From Phocoena phocoena (taxonomy: Eukaryota > Chordata > Mammalia > Artiodactyla > Phocoenidae), in contig NC_089236.1 of the NCBI RefSeq assembly GCF_963924675.1, positions 33,875,319 through 33,939,318 on the forward strand: a stretch of 64,000 bases of DNA. The letters are read 5' to 3'. A program made the translations under genes and the position numbers. Below the pieces are notes generated by a model. The model was given only the letters and a program-made list of their open reading frames with translations, did not search any database and was not told where the DNA came from. Positions 39,461-52,326 of the stretch are shown piece after piece. Each line of letters opens with the position of its first letter. Position 1 is the first letter of the stretch.

Positions 39461-39569
39461 GACAGTAGGAAGAAAACAAGACTTATTCAGTCCTTCACTT
39501 AATCTTAGCTCTCAGAGACTCTCAGTCCTAAAAATCCAGTCATTCTCTTCTCTTTCAACTAATGCCATC

Positions 39570-40190
39570 ATCAATTTTTGCAGATTTTGTCATTCATTCA
39601 CTTGGTCAGTATACATGTATTGACTTCTACTGTGTACCAGTGCTAGGGATAAAATATCAGATAAGACAGACATGACTGCTTATATCATTGAACTTAGTCA
39701 GTGAGAACGTGGACAATAAGCAGGCAATTTGAATGCCCTTTTGATAGAGGCAGTAAATGCTGCTCTGCAGCATACAGTCTAGACATCAATGCAGACTTGG
39801 TGAGACTGGGAGCGACTCCTACACAGAGAATTAAGTCAAAGAAGGATGAGATGGGGGTGAGTGTTGTAGGATGAGAAAATATCATATTCAAAGAAAATAT
39901 CACATTCAGTGCCTAGAGGCAAGAGAGAGCAAGAAGCATACAGGAAATTAAAACAATAACATATGACTAAAACAAAGACTACATGTGCTAAGAGCTGGGG
40001 ATGGGAGTGAAAGAGAGAGTAAGGCTGTAATGGTAAGTGAAGATACTTTTATGACAAAATGTAAGGTCGTATTAGGAACTTTGGACTTGAGCATCAGAGC
40101 AATAGGGAGCAATTTGAAGAATTTTATGCAAGAAGTCAAGATCACATTTGTGAGTTTTGAATATTTGCTCTGTGAAAGTATAGACAATAA
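39570..40190 (+). repeat. Ancient mammalian interspersed repeat, same family as 17830
   Basis: Begins tcattcattcacttggtcag and gtgtaccagtgctagggat, then gagaacgtggacaataagca, and later gcaatagggagcaatttgaa near 40100. This parallels the copies at 17830 and 53345. The open frame 39985-40209 lies inside it and is not considered a gene. Confidence 0.5.
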
Positions 40191-40239
40191 AATTTTTAAA
40201 AATATATAAATTATATTCAATAAAATTTAGATACAGATT

Positions 40240-41640
40240 GCATGATAGCTAAATTCTATCTTTTATTTAAGAAAATAATTTTAAATAGAAAAAGTTTATT
40301 TTAAATGAATCTCTTAAAATTTTATTTTACACATTGGCTGCACCTTTGTAAATAACATTAGACTTAAGATTACAAAGCCATCTTTGTTAAATAATGCCCA
40401 GAAAAATGTGCATCTAGTTACTGGCTCAAATTATTCCTAATGTACACAGTTGCCTATTTCCCATTTGCAATTCAGGTAGTTAATGCTACAATGAGCTCCA
40501 AGCAGGTGTGTACATTTTTATAGTACTCTTTCAAAGCAAGGACCTTTGACAAACGAAGTGTTCTGTTCATGTTAAAATGGTACATAATGTGAAATGTTTT
40601 ACATTTTGAGATAATTTCCCATTTGCTTCTAATTATCTTGCTGTTGAATAAGCACTGTTCTTTTACAGTGTTTTTTTCATAGATATAGTGTAGTTACTTT
40701 GGAGCTAGTCAATTTAAATATGCTTATCAAAAAATGTCTTAAAACACCTTTAACATTCTAAATGGTTTCCATTTGGCTATACCCCAACTAGAATTGAAAT
40801 AGGAAAAAAAAAAAGGTTGAAGTTTTAATATTCGTTTGTGTTTTATTAGATTGCAGTGTGCCTAATCCTTTTTATGCTAGATTTCAATTGATGTAAATAA
40901 AATTGGCTGTAAATAAAATTGGCTGACACAGTGCTGAGCGGAAGGGTGGGAATGAAAGCTCTGATGCCAAATCAACTATAATATTGTAAATCAGCATTAA
41001 TTGATGCCAGCTGTGTGGTCTGTGTGCTACTTTGTATTATGGGTGAAGAAAGGTGTGGTTACTGTTATTTTAATTTGGAAACTGGAACCCATTGCCAGTT
41101 ACTAGGTGTGTGCTTAGTGTTTATTGTACAGAGAAAAGACTTAAGTGGTTCAAGTGGTACAGTGTAATTTGGATTATTAGTGTGAGATGTTTTAGTTCTT
41201 TCATAATCACATAGAAGCAAATAACAGACCTGCTATCTAGTTTTATAGCTAACTTTAGGAATATATTATAGATCTCCTTGAAGATGTCATTTATTAATCT
41301 TTTATTGCATTTGATCTAAACTGTTCTTAAAAGTCCAAGTACATCGCTGCTTCTTCCCTAGCCCTTATTTCTGAAGATTAACTAGTATAATTATAATTAA
41401 ACTCATTCCAATTCAAATTGGCATAAATCTGGGCTGACCACAAAATTGTTTCTTAAAATGCACACATACACACAATACACTCATGTGTGTACCCACAATA
41501 TACATAATATTCACATGCACTTGATACCCATACATATGCACATAGCATGCACACATTCACACCTAACCCAAGAGAATTTCTGAATTAGTTAAAAAATATT
41601 ATAGTGGCTGTGAAAGTTATTTGATTACATATTTAAACAA
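40240..41640. other. Repeat-free stretch, candidate conserved non-coding DNA
   Basis: About 1.4 kb without recognisable transposons. It includes a 16-bp tandem duplication (gtaaataaaattggct twice, 40893-40924) and, at about 40990-41015, homeodomain-type and E-box-type cores together (cattaattgatgccagctgt). No coding potential is visible. A regulatory role is inference only. Confidence 0.3.
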
Positions 41641-41660
41641 ATTTTTTTAAAATTTTATTA

Positions 41661-41859
41661 TTTTTTACCGGTACGTGGGCCTCTCACTGTTGTGGCCTCT
41701 CCCGTCGCGGGGCACAGGCTCCGGATGCGCAGGCTCAGCAGCCATGGCTCACGCGCCCAGCTGCTCCGAGGCATGTGGGATCTTCCCGGACCGGGGCACG
41801 AACCCGTGTCCCCTGCATCGGCAGGCGGACTCTCAACCACTGGGCCACCAGGGAAGCAC
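41661..41859 (-). mobile_element. CHR-type SINE, minus strand
   Basis: Well preserved with many CpGs (ctctcccgtcgcggggcac, gatcttcccggaccggggca). The head's complement ends caccagggaagc at 41857. Flanking duplication taaacaaattttt (41634-41646) and taaacagattttt (41860-41872) has one mismatch. The high CpG retention suggests a recent insertion. Confidence 0.94.
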
Positions 41860-41872
41860 TAAACAGATTTTT

Positions 41873-43214
41873 AATTGTTGAGTTTGATTTACTTGCAGAG
41901 AAATGACAGTTCTAAATTTTCCATTGCCTGTAACATGGGTTTATCCCTGATAGTCTGACTCTGTTAATCTATTTGTTGGTTTAAACAAAGAAAACAGGTC
42001 ACACAGTTATATGACCATTATTTGCATTGCATTGAGAACCACTTTTATATGATAAATCTATACCTGAACTGATTTAAACATATTGTCCAGTATAGATCTA
42101 ATACTGCAATAATAATGGATTCACCATTTAGTTGAGCATCTACTTGAAATCGTTTGATAAGTAATCATGTTTAAGGGAGAAATACTCATCGTATGGTGAA
42201 TAAGCTGTCAGGGAGGAAGAAATTTTCCCCTACTCTCCTAGATTCTTAAGACTGGTCTAAGAATTAAATTGAAATAGACAGATTAACAGGAAGAAATCAA
42301 ACTAAAGTTTAATAACATGTATTCATGGGACAGACAGGAAAACTGAGTAACAATGAAATGGTTGAAACCATCACTTTAAATATTATAGATATAGTATTTA
42401 AAGACAAAGGATAATGTTGGAGGTAGTGGTTTGGAACTTCAAAGGGGATGAAGGCAATACACATGAAGATGGAAAAGCAAACGTTTGGTAAACAAATGTT
42501 TGCTGGTCCATGCAGAGAGGAATTTTAGCAAGCAGGCTTTTCTAGGTTCCTTCTTGTCTACAGACCTAGTTCATACTACAGCTATCTATGGTGACAGCTC
42601 TATTCCTGGAAAAGGTCCTCTATCTAAATTCTTTTAGGCAGTTAGAGAGGATGTCAAAGATTCTTCCTTTTGGGCCTTGATTGTCTTCAGCTAAAAATAG
42701 TCTACATGCCAAAGAGACATATTTTGGGGTGGCAAATTTTGCCCCCCTACAAAACAAATTAATATTGAATCTTAAGTTTTTGGACTTGTGGCTATTAAAT
42801 GATGCCACTCTCTTCATTTTTTTGGCTTATAAATACAAATTAAATCTGCTCTGAGCATCTGAGATATTGGTGGAAAATAAAAAAAGAACAAAGAGATTTA
42901 GTTCCCAATTAGAAACCTGAAATTGGGTTTGATATTCAGGGATCTCTCCTGTTCCTTTCTAATTCCAATTTAGAGTGCAAGTATCAGAAAAGATGGAGGC
43001 CATTATGTGATTACATAAAGTATTATCATTGATTATTTGAACTTGTCTTCTCACCAATTTTTACTTTATAGCCAATTTGTTATCAGTAGTGTTTAAATGG
43101 TGAAAGATTTTATTTAATAATCAAAATTATCTGTCTGCTACAACACAAAGAGTGAATCCTAATGTAAGTCATGGGCTTAATTTAATAATAGTGTATCAAT
43201 ATTGACTCATTGAT
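41873..43214. other. Unique AT-rich DNA
   Basis: No gene or repeat is recognised. Confidence 0.4.
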
Positions 43215-43376
43215 TATAACAAATGTACCACACTAATGCAAAACGTTAATAATAGGGGAAATCATGTGTGGGACGGGGAGACAGCTGATACACAGGGAAC
43301 GCTTTGTACTGAACTGCTCAATTTTATAAATCTTAAAACACTCTAAAAAATAAAATTTCTTAAATTAAAAAAAAAT
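43215..43376 (+). mobile_element. Old L1 3'-end relic
   Basis: Typical older mammalian L1 tail: caaaacgttaataatagggg, then ctgctcaattttataaatct, then aacactctaaaaaataaaat before an A-rich end. Confidence 0.65.
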
Positions 43377-45430
43377 TAGAAATTCATGAAAATGAAGGGC
43401 AATTTTTCTTTTTCTGTTGTGCCTCCCCTCCCCATTACCTGTCTGGTACCTATTTATTTTCAGAGGGACTTAAATTAACTAGTTGTTAAAATCTGAAGAT
43501 GTTTTGGGTTACAAATAATTGGTTTCAAAGTGCCTATTTAAGGTACCCAAAAGCAGAAAGACATTTTGGTATCTGTATTCTAAACTTTTAGCACATTAAA
43601 AAAATTCCTTTAAATAGTCATGTGTCTCTGATATGATTATTTCATAAAAAGATGATTATTCCCCAAGGAAGAGCTTATCATATATAATTATTTTTAATTG
43701 AAAATGTTATAGCATTGTGATTTCTACTATTATACCAGATGGCCCTGCTTTTCAGACATAAAATTTTAAGATTCAAAGTAACATGAAATATGAAAGTTTG
43801 TACAGGATTTGTGGGGAAATTTAAAAAATTCTCTCCTATTCATAGGTAGAATGAATGAAATATTAATTACCAAGCCTACTTTTCCAAACTATCCAACTTT
43901 TCTCTCTTTTTACACTTTTCAAGGTAAAGGAGATTTAGCTATTTTTCAATCCAAATAATTCCATCTGTAAATCTTTAACATAATTCAGATAAGAAAACAT
44001 GTAACTCATATTTCCAGTGCAAAGGTTTTGCCTGTCAATTTACATTAAAACATTTTTCAGTACTATGATCTGTAGGATGAATTTGGTTTTGAAATAACAT
44101 TGATGTGGTTATCTTTATACTCTTTGTTATTTCAATTGAAATGCAAAATACTAAAATGATTTGTTTCAAATGTTAGATCTTATAAAGAGATTCATTTGCA
44201 TTTCAATGTAACCATAAAAAGAAAGAGAGATAGATATTGGGAGGAAGAAAGATAGAATGTAGAAACTATGTATGGTTGCCGTCTTATGTCATCTTTTTAA
44301 ATAAATTCATGATTTCACTGAACTTTTTTTCTTATATTATTGAATTGCTCCACATGACAATAAGCTTAAGGCAAAAAAAACCTCCAAAAAACAAAACAAA
44401 ACAAAAAATCCCTTCTTTCCTTTTGATTAACTTTTAGAGTTTTGCTAAAGAAAAAAATTATTCTGTTAAAATGGTAAGGAAGACTATTCAGGACTACCAT
44501 AGTAGTGGAGAAAGACTGGTTCAACTTTGAATCCAGAAAAGAACAAGTGAAAATTTGTAGCTAAGGAATAGGCTGGGGATTTGGTGGTTGGAAAAGTACT
44601 AAGAAGGTATAACAAAGGCAGGGTGGATTCTTGCTAAACAGACCTTACAGAATTCTTGCTGAAGGCAGGTGAGGGTGATCAGATGTCAAGGTAAGGGATT
44701 CTCTCCAAAGCAACTTAGCAGGATTCCTGTTAAAACTGGTCTGTGCAAAGCTGGCAAAGAAGGTGCAGGAAATGTCTTGTCAGTCTTCAGGTGTGATGAC
44801 AATGTTGATGACCAATTTAAAATACTCACAGAAAATATGAATCTTTTGCTTTTCTCCACAGCTAAAGATAAGCCAAACAATTTATTTCCCCAGAAAAGTC
44901 TTATTGCCTTTTGCTATATATCTTAATTGAAAATGAAAGACACTTGTATTTAGTTCTGTGGTGAAAGAACATTGTTAAAACTTTGAGTTTCTTACTGCTC
45001 TTCCATATTGATATTACAGAGGCAAACAATCATTTAGATATAATTTTTTTCCAAAGGCTTTAAAAATAGGCCAGCTGTAAAGTCAAGCACATTTTATATC
45101 AGATTACTCTACTCCATTTGAACAGAATGGCTGATTGTTAACCTCTGTCAAATTTGAATTAATCACGTTCGCATTTCCACTTCCATTACTATCTCTGCTG
45201 AAAGTTAAAATGTTTAAGTTTATTGTTTAAAAGAATCTATTTAGAATCCAAGTTGATTATTTAATAACCTCAGGTGAAACTTGAAGTATGAATCAAGCAT
45301 AATGTGAATGAGTACCCGATCCAAAGTTATATGACATTTAAGATACATATAGTATATATGAATATATATATCATTTTTTTCAATGAAAACAAAAGTAATA
45401 CAATAGTTAAATGAAGAAAATTACTGACTC
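43377..45430. other. Unique AT-rich DNA
   Basis: About 2 kb without recognised genes or transposons. Short open frames at 44237 and 44669 have no family features. Confidence 0.4.
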
Positions 45431-45935
45431 AATAAATATAGGTAGGGAAGGCTCGCACTGCGTGCAGTTCCTCCAGCCTGAGGACAACGGTTGCCTGGGG
45501 CCAGGAAAGCACGGTGTCCAATCTGAGCTTCTAGCTCCAGGTGGGCATCCTCACAGCCTTGTCTCTCAGGGCCCGGCTAAGGCCTGGGTTAGAGCTTTGT
45601 GGAAGGTCTCTGAGGTGGGGGGAGCTAGGTGGGTGTAAAGGATGTAGATTGCTGTGTGGATGTGGCACAGGTGGTGTAGTCACCCCACTTCTGTGTTGTG
45701 CAAAGACTGAAGAGCATGCCAACAGACCTCCATTGTGGCTGCTCAAGAAAGAATCCCAGGAGCCCCCAGTGAATTTACAGACTAGTGAAAGTAATGGCCA
45801 TTTATTGAGCGCCCAAGAATCAGGTGCCACCAAGAGGCAGCACAAACTTGTGATCTCACTCTTGGTGCCTGTACAGCTGCAGTCATTCTGTCATTTCCTA
45901 AGATCCTGGATTGACAAATCGATGTGTGGATAAGC
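45431..45935. other. GC-richer block of unknown origin
   Basis: A sharp rise in GC against the AT-rich surroundings. The longest frame (45541-45933, plus, 130 codons) has no recognised domain and no splice or poly(A) context I can support. It could be an old LTR or a processed gene relic; neither can be shown by eye. Confidence 0.3.
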
Positions 45936-46629
45936 TTTTGACCTGACATTTGAACAGAATATCGTTCTTTCCCCCAAACATTATCAATCATGAGGTTGAA
46001 ATATAATTAATATCAGCAAAATCAATTCATCCACTTTTAAAAGCAGTAGGCTGAGAACAAGTGAAAAATTCAGGCTGTAGAAAATCTGTGTGGCTGACAG
46101 TGTTTTGGTGCTCTGGCCGGTTGTCAGGACTACTTCTCTGAGGTGGGACAGCCGAGTGCAGGACATTGGTCCATCAGAGACCTCCCAGCTCCACCTAATA
46201 TCAAACAGCAAAACTCTCCCAGAGACCTCATCTTAATGCTAAGACCCAGCTCCACTCATGACCAGCAAGCTCCAGTGCTGGACACCCTATGGCAAACAAC
46301 TAGCAAGACAGGAATACAACCCTACCCATTAGCAGAGAGGCTGCCTAAAATCATAATAAGGTCACAGACACCCCAAAGCATGCCACCAGACGTGGTCCTG
46401 CCCACCAGAAAGACAAGGTCCAGCCTCATCCACCAGAACACAGGAATCAGTCCCCTCCACCAGGAAGCCTATACAAGCCGCTGAACCAACATTAGCCACT
46501 GGAGGCAGACACCAAAAACAACGAGAACTATGAACCTGCAGCCAGTGAAAAGGAGACCAAAAGCACAGTAGGTTAATCAAAATGAAAAAACACAGAGTTA
46601 CACAGTGGATGAAGGAGCAAGGTAAAAAC

Positions 46630-48260
46630 TCACCAGACCAAACAAATGAAGAGGAAATAGGCAGTTAATCTGAAAAAGGATTCAGAGAAACGATGGTAAA
46701 AATAATCCAAAATATTGGAAATAGAATGGAGAAAATAGAAGAAATGTTTAACAAAGACCTAGAAGAACTAAAGAACAAGCAAACAATGATGAACAACACA
46801 ATAAATGAAATTAAAGATTCTCCAGAAGGAATCAGTAGCAGAAAAACTGAGGCAGAAGAACGGATAAGTGAACTGGAAGATATAATAGTGGAAATAAGTA
46901 ACGCAGAGCATAATAAAAAAAAAAGAATGAAAGAATTTAGGACAGTTTCAGAGACTTCTGGGACAACATTAAACACACCAACATTGTAATTATATGGGTC
47001 CCAGAAGAAGAAGAATAAAAGGAAGGGACTGAGAAAATATTTGAAGAGATTATAGTTGAAAACTTCCCTAATATGGGAAAAGAAATAGTTAATCAAGTCC
47101 AGGAGGCACAAAGAGTCCCATACAGGATAAATCTAAGGAGAAACACACCAAGACATGTATTAACAAACTATCAAAAATTAAATACAAAGAAAAATTATTA
47201 AAAGCAGCAAGAGGAAAAGCAACAAATAACATACAAGGGAATCCCCATAAGGTTAACAGCTGCTCTTTCAGCAGAAACTCTGCAAGAGAGATGGGAGTGG
47301 AAGGACATATTTAAAGTGATGAAAGGGAAAATCCTACAACCAAGATTACTCTATCCAGCAAGGATCTCATTCAGATTTAATCAAGAAATTAAAACCTTTA
47401 CAGACAAGAAAAAGCTGTACTACGTACTAGTAACAGCCTTATCAAAGTAACTCTTTTGTCAGACATATTTCTCATGTTTATGTTTGAGGAGGGATGCCTG
47501 CTGTTATAATGGGTAGTGAGACATGTCATATACAGAGGGCTAGCGTTAGTGAGAGGAAGTTTTTTCAGAGTAGATGCATTAGCTGGTCGTATCGAAATCG
47601 GGGGTAAGATGCTCGAATTCATAGGAAGGATATTGTTAATAGTAAGGATTTGACGATTAGGTTTATTGTGCATAATTCTGGCATGTGGGGATCATGGAAT
47701 GCACCTAGGAATAAGATAGTTGTGAATATATTTATTATGATAATATTAGCATATTCTGCTAGGAAGAAGAGGGCGAAGGGACCTGCTGCATATTCTACAT
47801 TAAAGCCAGATACGAGTTCTGATTCTCCTTCTGTAAGGTCGAAGGGGGCTCGGTATTTTCTGCTAAGGTAGAAATAAATCATATTATGGCTAAGGGTCAT
47901 GAGGGGAAGAGTAATCATAATTTTTCTTGTGTAGTGTTTAATGTGGATAGGGTGAAGGAGCCGTTTATCAGGAGTACTGATAGTAGAATAATGGCTAATG
48001 TTACCTCGTATGAGATTGTTTGTGCTACTGCTCGTAGTGCTCCGATCAGAGCATATTTTGAGTTGGAAGCTCATCCAGACCATAGAATGGAGTAGACGGC
48101 TAGGCTAGATATTGCTAGTATGAATAGTACTCCTAGGTTTATGTTGATGAGGGGGTGGGTATAGGTAGAGGGATTCATATGGTGAGGGCCAAGGTTAGTG
48201 CGAGAGAATTCAACACCACCAAACCAGCTTTACAACAAATGCTAAAGGAACTTCTCTAAG
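46630..48260 (+). pseudogene. L1 ORF1 remnant (copy E), split by the NUMT
   Basis: The coiled-coil part is open at 46693-46989 (MVKIIQNIGNRMEKIEEMFN, then SRKTEAEERISELEDI). The RNA-recognition and C-terminal parts follow in broken frames to about 47416. The last L1 bases before the NUMT are cagacaagaaaaagct, and L1 resumes at 48203 with agagaattcaacaccacc, leading into the terminal LKELL-type block. Copy A shows the same ORF1 C-terminal region without mitochondrial sequence. Confidence 0.8.
47417..48202 (-). pseudogene. ND1: NUMT: nuclear copy of mitochondrial ND1 and start of tRNA-Ile
   Basis: The reverse complement is mitochondrial ND1 (subunit 1 of respiratory complex I) from about residue 80 to its stop (ND1 portion 47478-48202), followed by a 5-nt spacer and the first 32 bases or so of tRNA-Ile (47441-47472). 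Frame 47619-48083 contains [20 protein letters not shown], then [19 protein letters not shown] and [15 protein letters not shown], unmistakable ND1. Upstream the reading needs the mitochondrial code (TGA as Trp) and another frame, because one base is missing just before RAPFDL (near 47855, where a TNRAPFDL-type run is expected). No start codon, broken frame, nuclear context: non-functional. There is no poly(A) and no clear target duplication. Confidence 0.95.
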
Positions 48261-48316
48261 CAGGAAACACAAAAGAGGGAAAAGATCTACAATAGCAAAC
48301 CCAAAACAATTAAGAA

Positions 48317-51300
48317 ATGGTAATAGGAACATACATAATGACAACTGCCTTAAATGTAAATGGATTAAATGCTCCCACCAAAAGACATAGACTGGTTGAA
48401 TGTATATAAAAACAAGACCTGTAGATATGCTGTCTACAAGAGACCAACTTCAGACCTAGGGACACATACAGACTGAAAGTGAGGGGATGGAAAAAGATAT
48501 TTGATGCAAATGGAAATCAAAAGGAAGCTGGAGTAGCAATTCTCATATCAGACAAAACAGAGTTTAAAACAAAGACTATTAGAAGAGACAAAGAAGGCCA
48601 CTACATAATGATCAAGGGATCAACCCAAGAAGAAGATATAATTATTGTAAATATTTATGCACCCAACATAGGAGCACCTCAATACATAAGGCAAATACTA
48701 ACAGCTATGAAAGGGGAAATTAACAGTAACATAATCATAGTAGGGGACTTTAACACCCCACTTTCACCAATGGACAGATATTCCAAAGTGAAAATAAACA
48801 AGGAAACACAATCTGTAAATGATACATTAAACAAGACGGACTTAATTGATATTTATAGGACATTCCATCCAAAAACAACAGAATACACTTCCTTCTCAAG
48901 TGCTCATGGAACATTCTCCAGGATAGATCATATCTGGGGTCACAAATCAAACCTTGGTAAATTGAAGAAATTTGAAATCATATCAAATATCTTTTCCAAT
49001 CACAACACTATGAGACTAGATATCAATTACAGGAAGAAATCTGTAAAAAATACAAACATATGGGGGCTAGACAGTGTGCTACTAAATAACTAAGAGATCA
49101 CTGAAGAAATCAAAGAGGATATAAGCAATACATAGAAATAAATGATGACCCAAAGCCTATAATATGCAGCAACAGCAGTTCTAAGAAGGAAGTTTATAGC
49201 AATACAATCCTACCTCAAGAAACAAGAAACATCTCAAACAAACAACCTAACCTTACACATACAGCAAACAGAGAAAGAAGAAAAAAAAATCCTCCAAAGT
49301 TAGCATAAGGCAAGAAATCATAAATATCAGATTAGAAATAAATGAAAAAGAAATGAAGGAAAAAATAGCAAATATCAATATAACTAAAAGCTCATGCTTT
49401 GAGAAGATAAAAAAAAAATGATAAACCATTAGCCAGACTCATCAAGAAAAAAAGGGAGAAGACACAAGTCAATAGAGTTAGAAATTAAAAAGGAGAAGTA
49501 ACAACTGACGCTGCTGAAATACAAAGGATCATGAGAGATTACTACAAGCAACTCTATGCCAATAAACTGGACAACCTGGAAGAAACGGACAAATGCTTAG
49601 AACTACACAACCTTCCAAGATGGAACTAGGAAGAAATAGAAAATATAAACAGACCAATGACAAGCACTGAAATTGAGTCTGTGATTAAAAATCTTCCAGC
49701 AAACAAAAGTCCAGGACGAGATGGCTTCACAGGCGAATTCTATCAAACATTTAGACAAGAGCTAACACCTGTCCTTCTCAAACTCTTCCAAAATATAGCA
49801 GAGGGAGGAACACTCCCAAATTCTGTCTATGAGGCCACCGTCACCCTATCTCAAAACCAAAGATGTCACAAAGAAAGAAAACTACAGGCCAGTATCACTG
49901 ATGAACATAGATGCAAAAATCCTCAACAAAATACTAGCAAACAGAATCCAAGAGCACATTAAAAGGATCATACACCATGATCAAGTGGGTTTTATCCCAG
50001 GAATGTAAGGATCCTTCAATATACACAAATCAATCAATGTGATAAACCATATTAACAAATTAAAGGAGAAAAAACGTATGATCATCACAATAGATGCAGA
50101 AAACGTTTTCAAAAAAATTCAGCACCCAATTCTGATACAAACCCTACAGAAAGTAGGCATAGAGGGAACTTACCTCAACATAATAAAGGTCATTTATGAC
50201 AAACCCACAGCTAATATTGTTCTCAAAGGGGAAAATCTGAAATCATTTCCTCTAAGATCAGAAACAAGAGAAGGTTGTCCACTCTCACCACTATTATTTA
50301 ACATAGTTTTGGAAATTTTAGCTACAGCAATCAGAGAAAAAAAATAAATAAAAGCAGCGCTTCCTTGGTGACACAGTTGTTGAGAGTCCGCCTGCCAATG
50401 CAGGATACGTGGGTTCGTGCCCTGGTCTGGGAAGATCCCACATGCTGTGGAGTAGCTGGGCCCATGAGCCATGGTCGCTGAGCCTGCGTGTCTGGAGCCT
50501 GTGCTCCACAATGGGAGAGGCCACAACAGTGAGAGGTCCACGTACAGAAAAAAAGAAATAAAAGCAATCAGAATGGAAAAGAAGAAGTAAAGCTCTAACT
50601 GTTTGCAGATGACATGATACTATACAGAGAGAATTGTAAAGATGCTACCAGAAACCTACTAAAGCTAATCAATGAATTTGGTAAAGTAGCAGGATACAAA
50701 ATTAATGTACAGAAATCTCTTGCATTCCTATACAATTATAATGAAAAATATGAAAGAGAAATTAAGGCAACAATCCCATTTACCACAGAAACACAAAGAA
50801 TAGAATACCTAGGAATAAACCTACCTATGAAGACAAATTACCTGCATGCAGAAAACTATAAGACACTGATGAAAGAATTAAAGATTATACAAACAGATGG
50901 AGAGATATACCATGTTCTTGGATTGGAAGAATCAACATTGTGAAAATGATGATATTACCCAAAGCAATCTACAGTGTTAATGCAATCCCTATCAAACTCC
51001 CAATGGCATTTTCCACAGAACTAGAACAAAAAACTTCACAATTTCTATGGAAACACAAAACACCCAGAATAGCTAAAGCAATCTCGAGAAGGAAAAAAAA
51101 GAGCTGGAAGAATCAGGCTCCTGGACTTCAGACTATACTGCAAAGCTACAGTAATCAAGACAGTATGGTACTGGCACAAAAACAGAAATACAGATCAATG
51201 GAACAGGAGAGAAAGCCCAGAGACAAAACCAAGCACATATGGTCACCTTATTTTTGACAAAGGAGGCAAGAATATACAGTGGAGAAAAGACAGCCTATTC

Positions 51301-52326
51301 AATAAGTGGTGTTGGGAAAACTGGACAGTTACATGTTAAAAGAATGAAATTGGGACACTCCCTAACACCATACACAAAAATAAACTCAAAATGGATTAAA
51401 GACCTAAATGTAAGGCCAGACACCATTAAACTCTTAGAGGAAAATATAGGCAGAACACTCTATGACATAAATCACAGCAAGATCCTTTTTGACCCACCTC
51501 CTAGAGAAATGGAAATAAAAACCAAAATAAACAAATGGGACCTAAAGAAACCTAAAAGTTTTTGCACAGCAAAGGAAAACATAAATAGGACGAAAAGATA
51601 ACCCTCAGAATGGGAGAAAATATTTGCAAATGAAGCAACTGACAGAGGATTAATCTCCAAAATTAACAAGATGCTCATGCAGCTCAATATCAATAAAACA
51701 AACAACCCAATCCAAAAACGGATGGAAGATCTTAATAGACATTTCTCCAAAGAAGATATACAGATTGCCAACAAACACATGAAAGAATGCTCAACATCAC
51801 TAATCATTAGAGAAATGCAAATCAAAGCTACAAAGAGGTATCACCTCACACCAGTCAGAATGGCCATCATCAAGAAATCTACAAACATTAAATGCTGGAG
51901 AGGATGTAGAGAAAAGGGAACCCTCGTACACTGTTGGTGGGAATGTAAATTGATACAGCCACTATGGAGAACAGTATGGAGGTTCCTTTAAAAAACTAAA
52001 AATAGAGCTACCATACAACCCAGCAATCCCACTACTCAACATATACCCTGAGAAAATCATAATTCAAAACGAGTCATGTACCACAATGTCCATTGGAACA
52101 CTATTTACAATAGCCGGGCATGGACGCAATCTAAGTGTCCACTGACAGATGAATGGATAAAGAAGATGTGGCACATATATACAATGGAATATTACTCAGC
52201 CATAAAAAGAAACAAACTTAAGTTATTTGTAGTGAGGTGGATGGACCTAGAGTGTGTCATACAGAGTGAAATAAGTCACAAAGGGAAAAGAAATACTGTA
52301 TGCTAACACATATATATGGAATCTAA
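48317..52326 (+). pseudogene. L1 ORF2 remnant (copy E)
   Basis: Starts at ATG 48317 and ends with the family stop at 52324. The endonuclease frame 48479-49093 has IVNIYAPNIGAP, VGDFNTPLS, SRIDHIWGH and FSNHNTMRLDI (Asp to Asn in the SDH motif). The polymerase pieces are 49657-49962 and 50039-50347, where motif A reads VFKKIQHP instead of AFDKIQHP, losing a catalytic aspartate. Motif C FADDMILY is present near 50605 but follows a stop. The C-terminal cysteine cluster is present at 51671-51991 ([18 protein letters not shown]). A SINE splits the frame at 50357. Non-functional. Confidence 0.9.
50357..50555 (+). mobile_element. CHR-type SINE nested in ORF2 of L1 copy E
   Basis: Starts gcgcttccttggtgacacag, B-box ggttcgtgcc, A-rich tail at 50547-50555. 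The exact 11-bp duplication aaataaaagca (50346-50356 and 50556-50566) shows insertion into pre-existing L1 sequence. Head slightly diverged, so not among the youngest. Confidence 0.94.

Noticed and set aside
45541..45933. 130-codon frame as a host gene exon
   Set aside because: No recognised domain, splice signals or neighbouring exons; kept only as an unclassified block.
47441..47472. tRNA-Ile gene
   Set aside because: Only the first 32 bases or so are present; no anticodon arm or 3' half, so it cannot fold as a tRNA.
47619..48083. Open frame of 154 codons with clear ND1 sequence, as a possible working gene
   Set aside because: It lacks the first quarter of ND1, needs the mitochondrial code upstream, carries a one-base frameshift before RAPFDL, and sits inside a nuclear L1.
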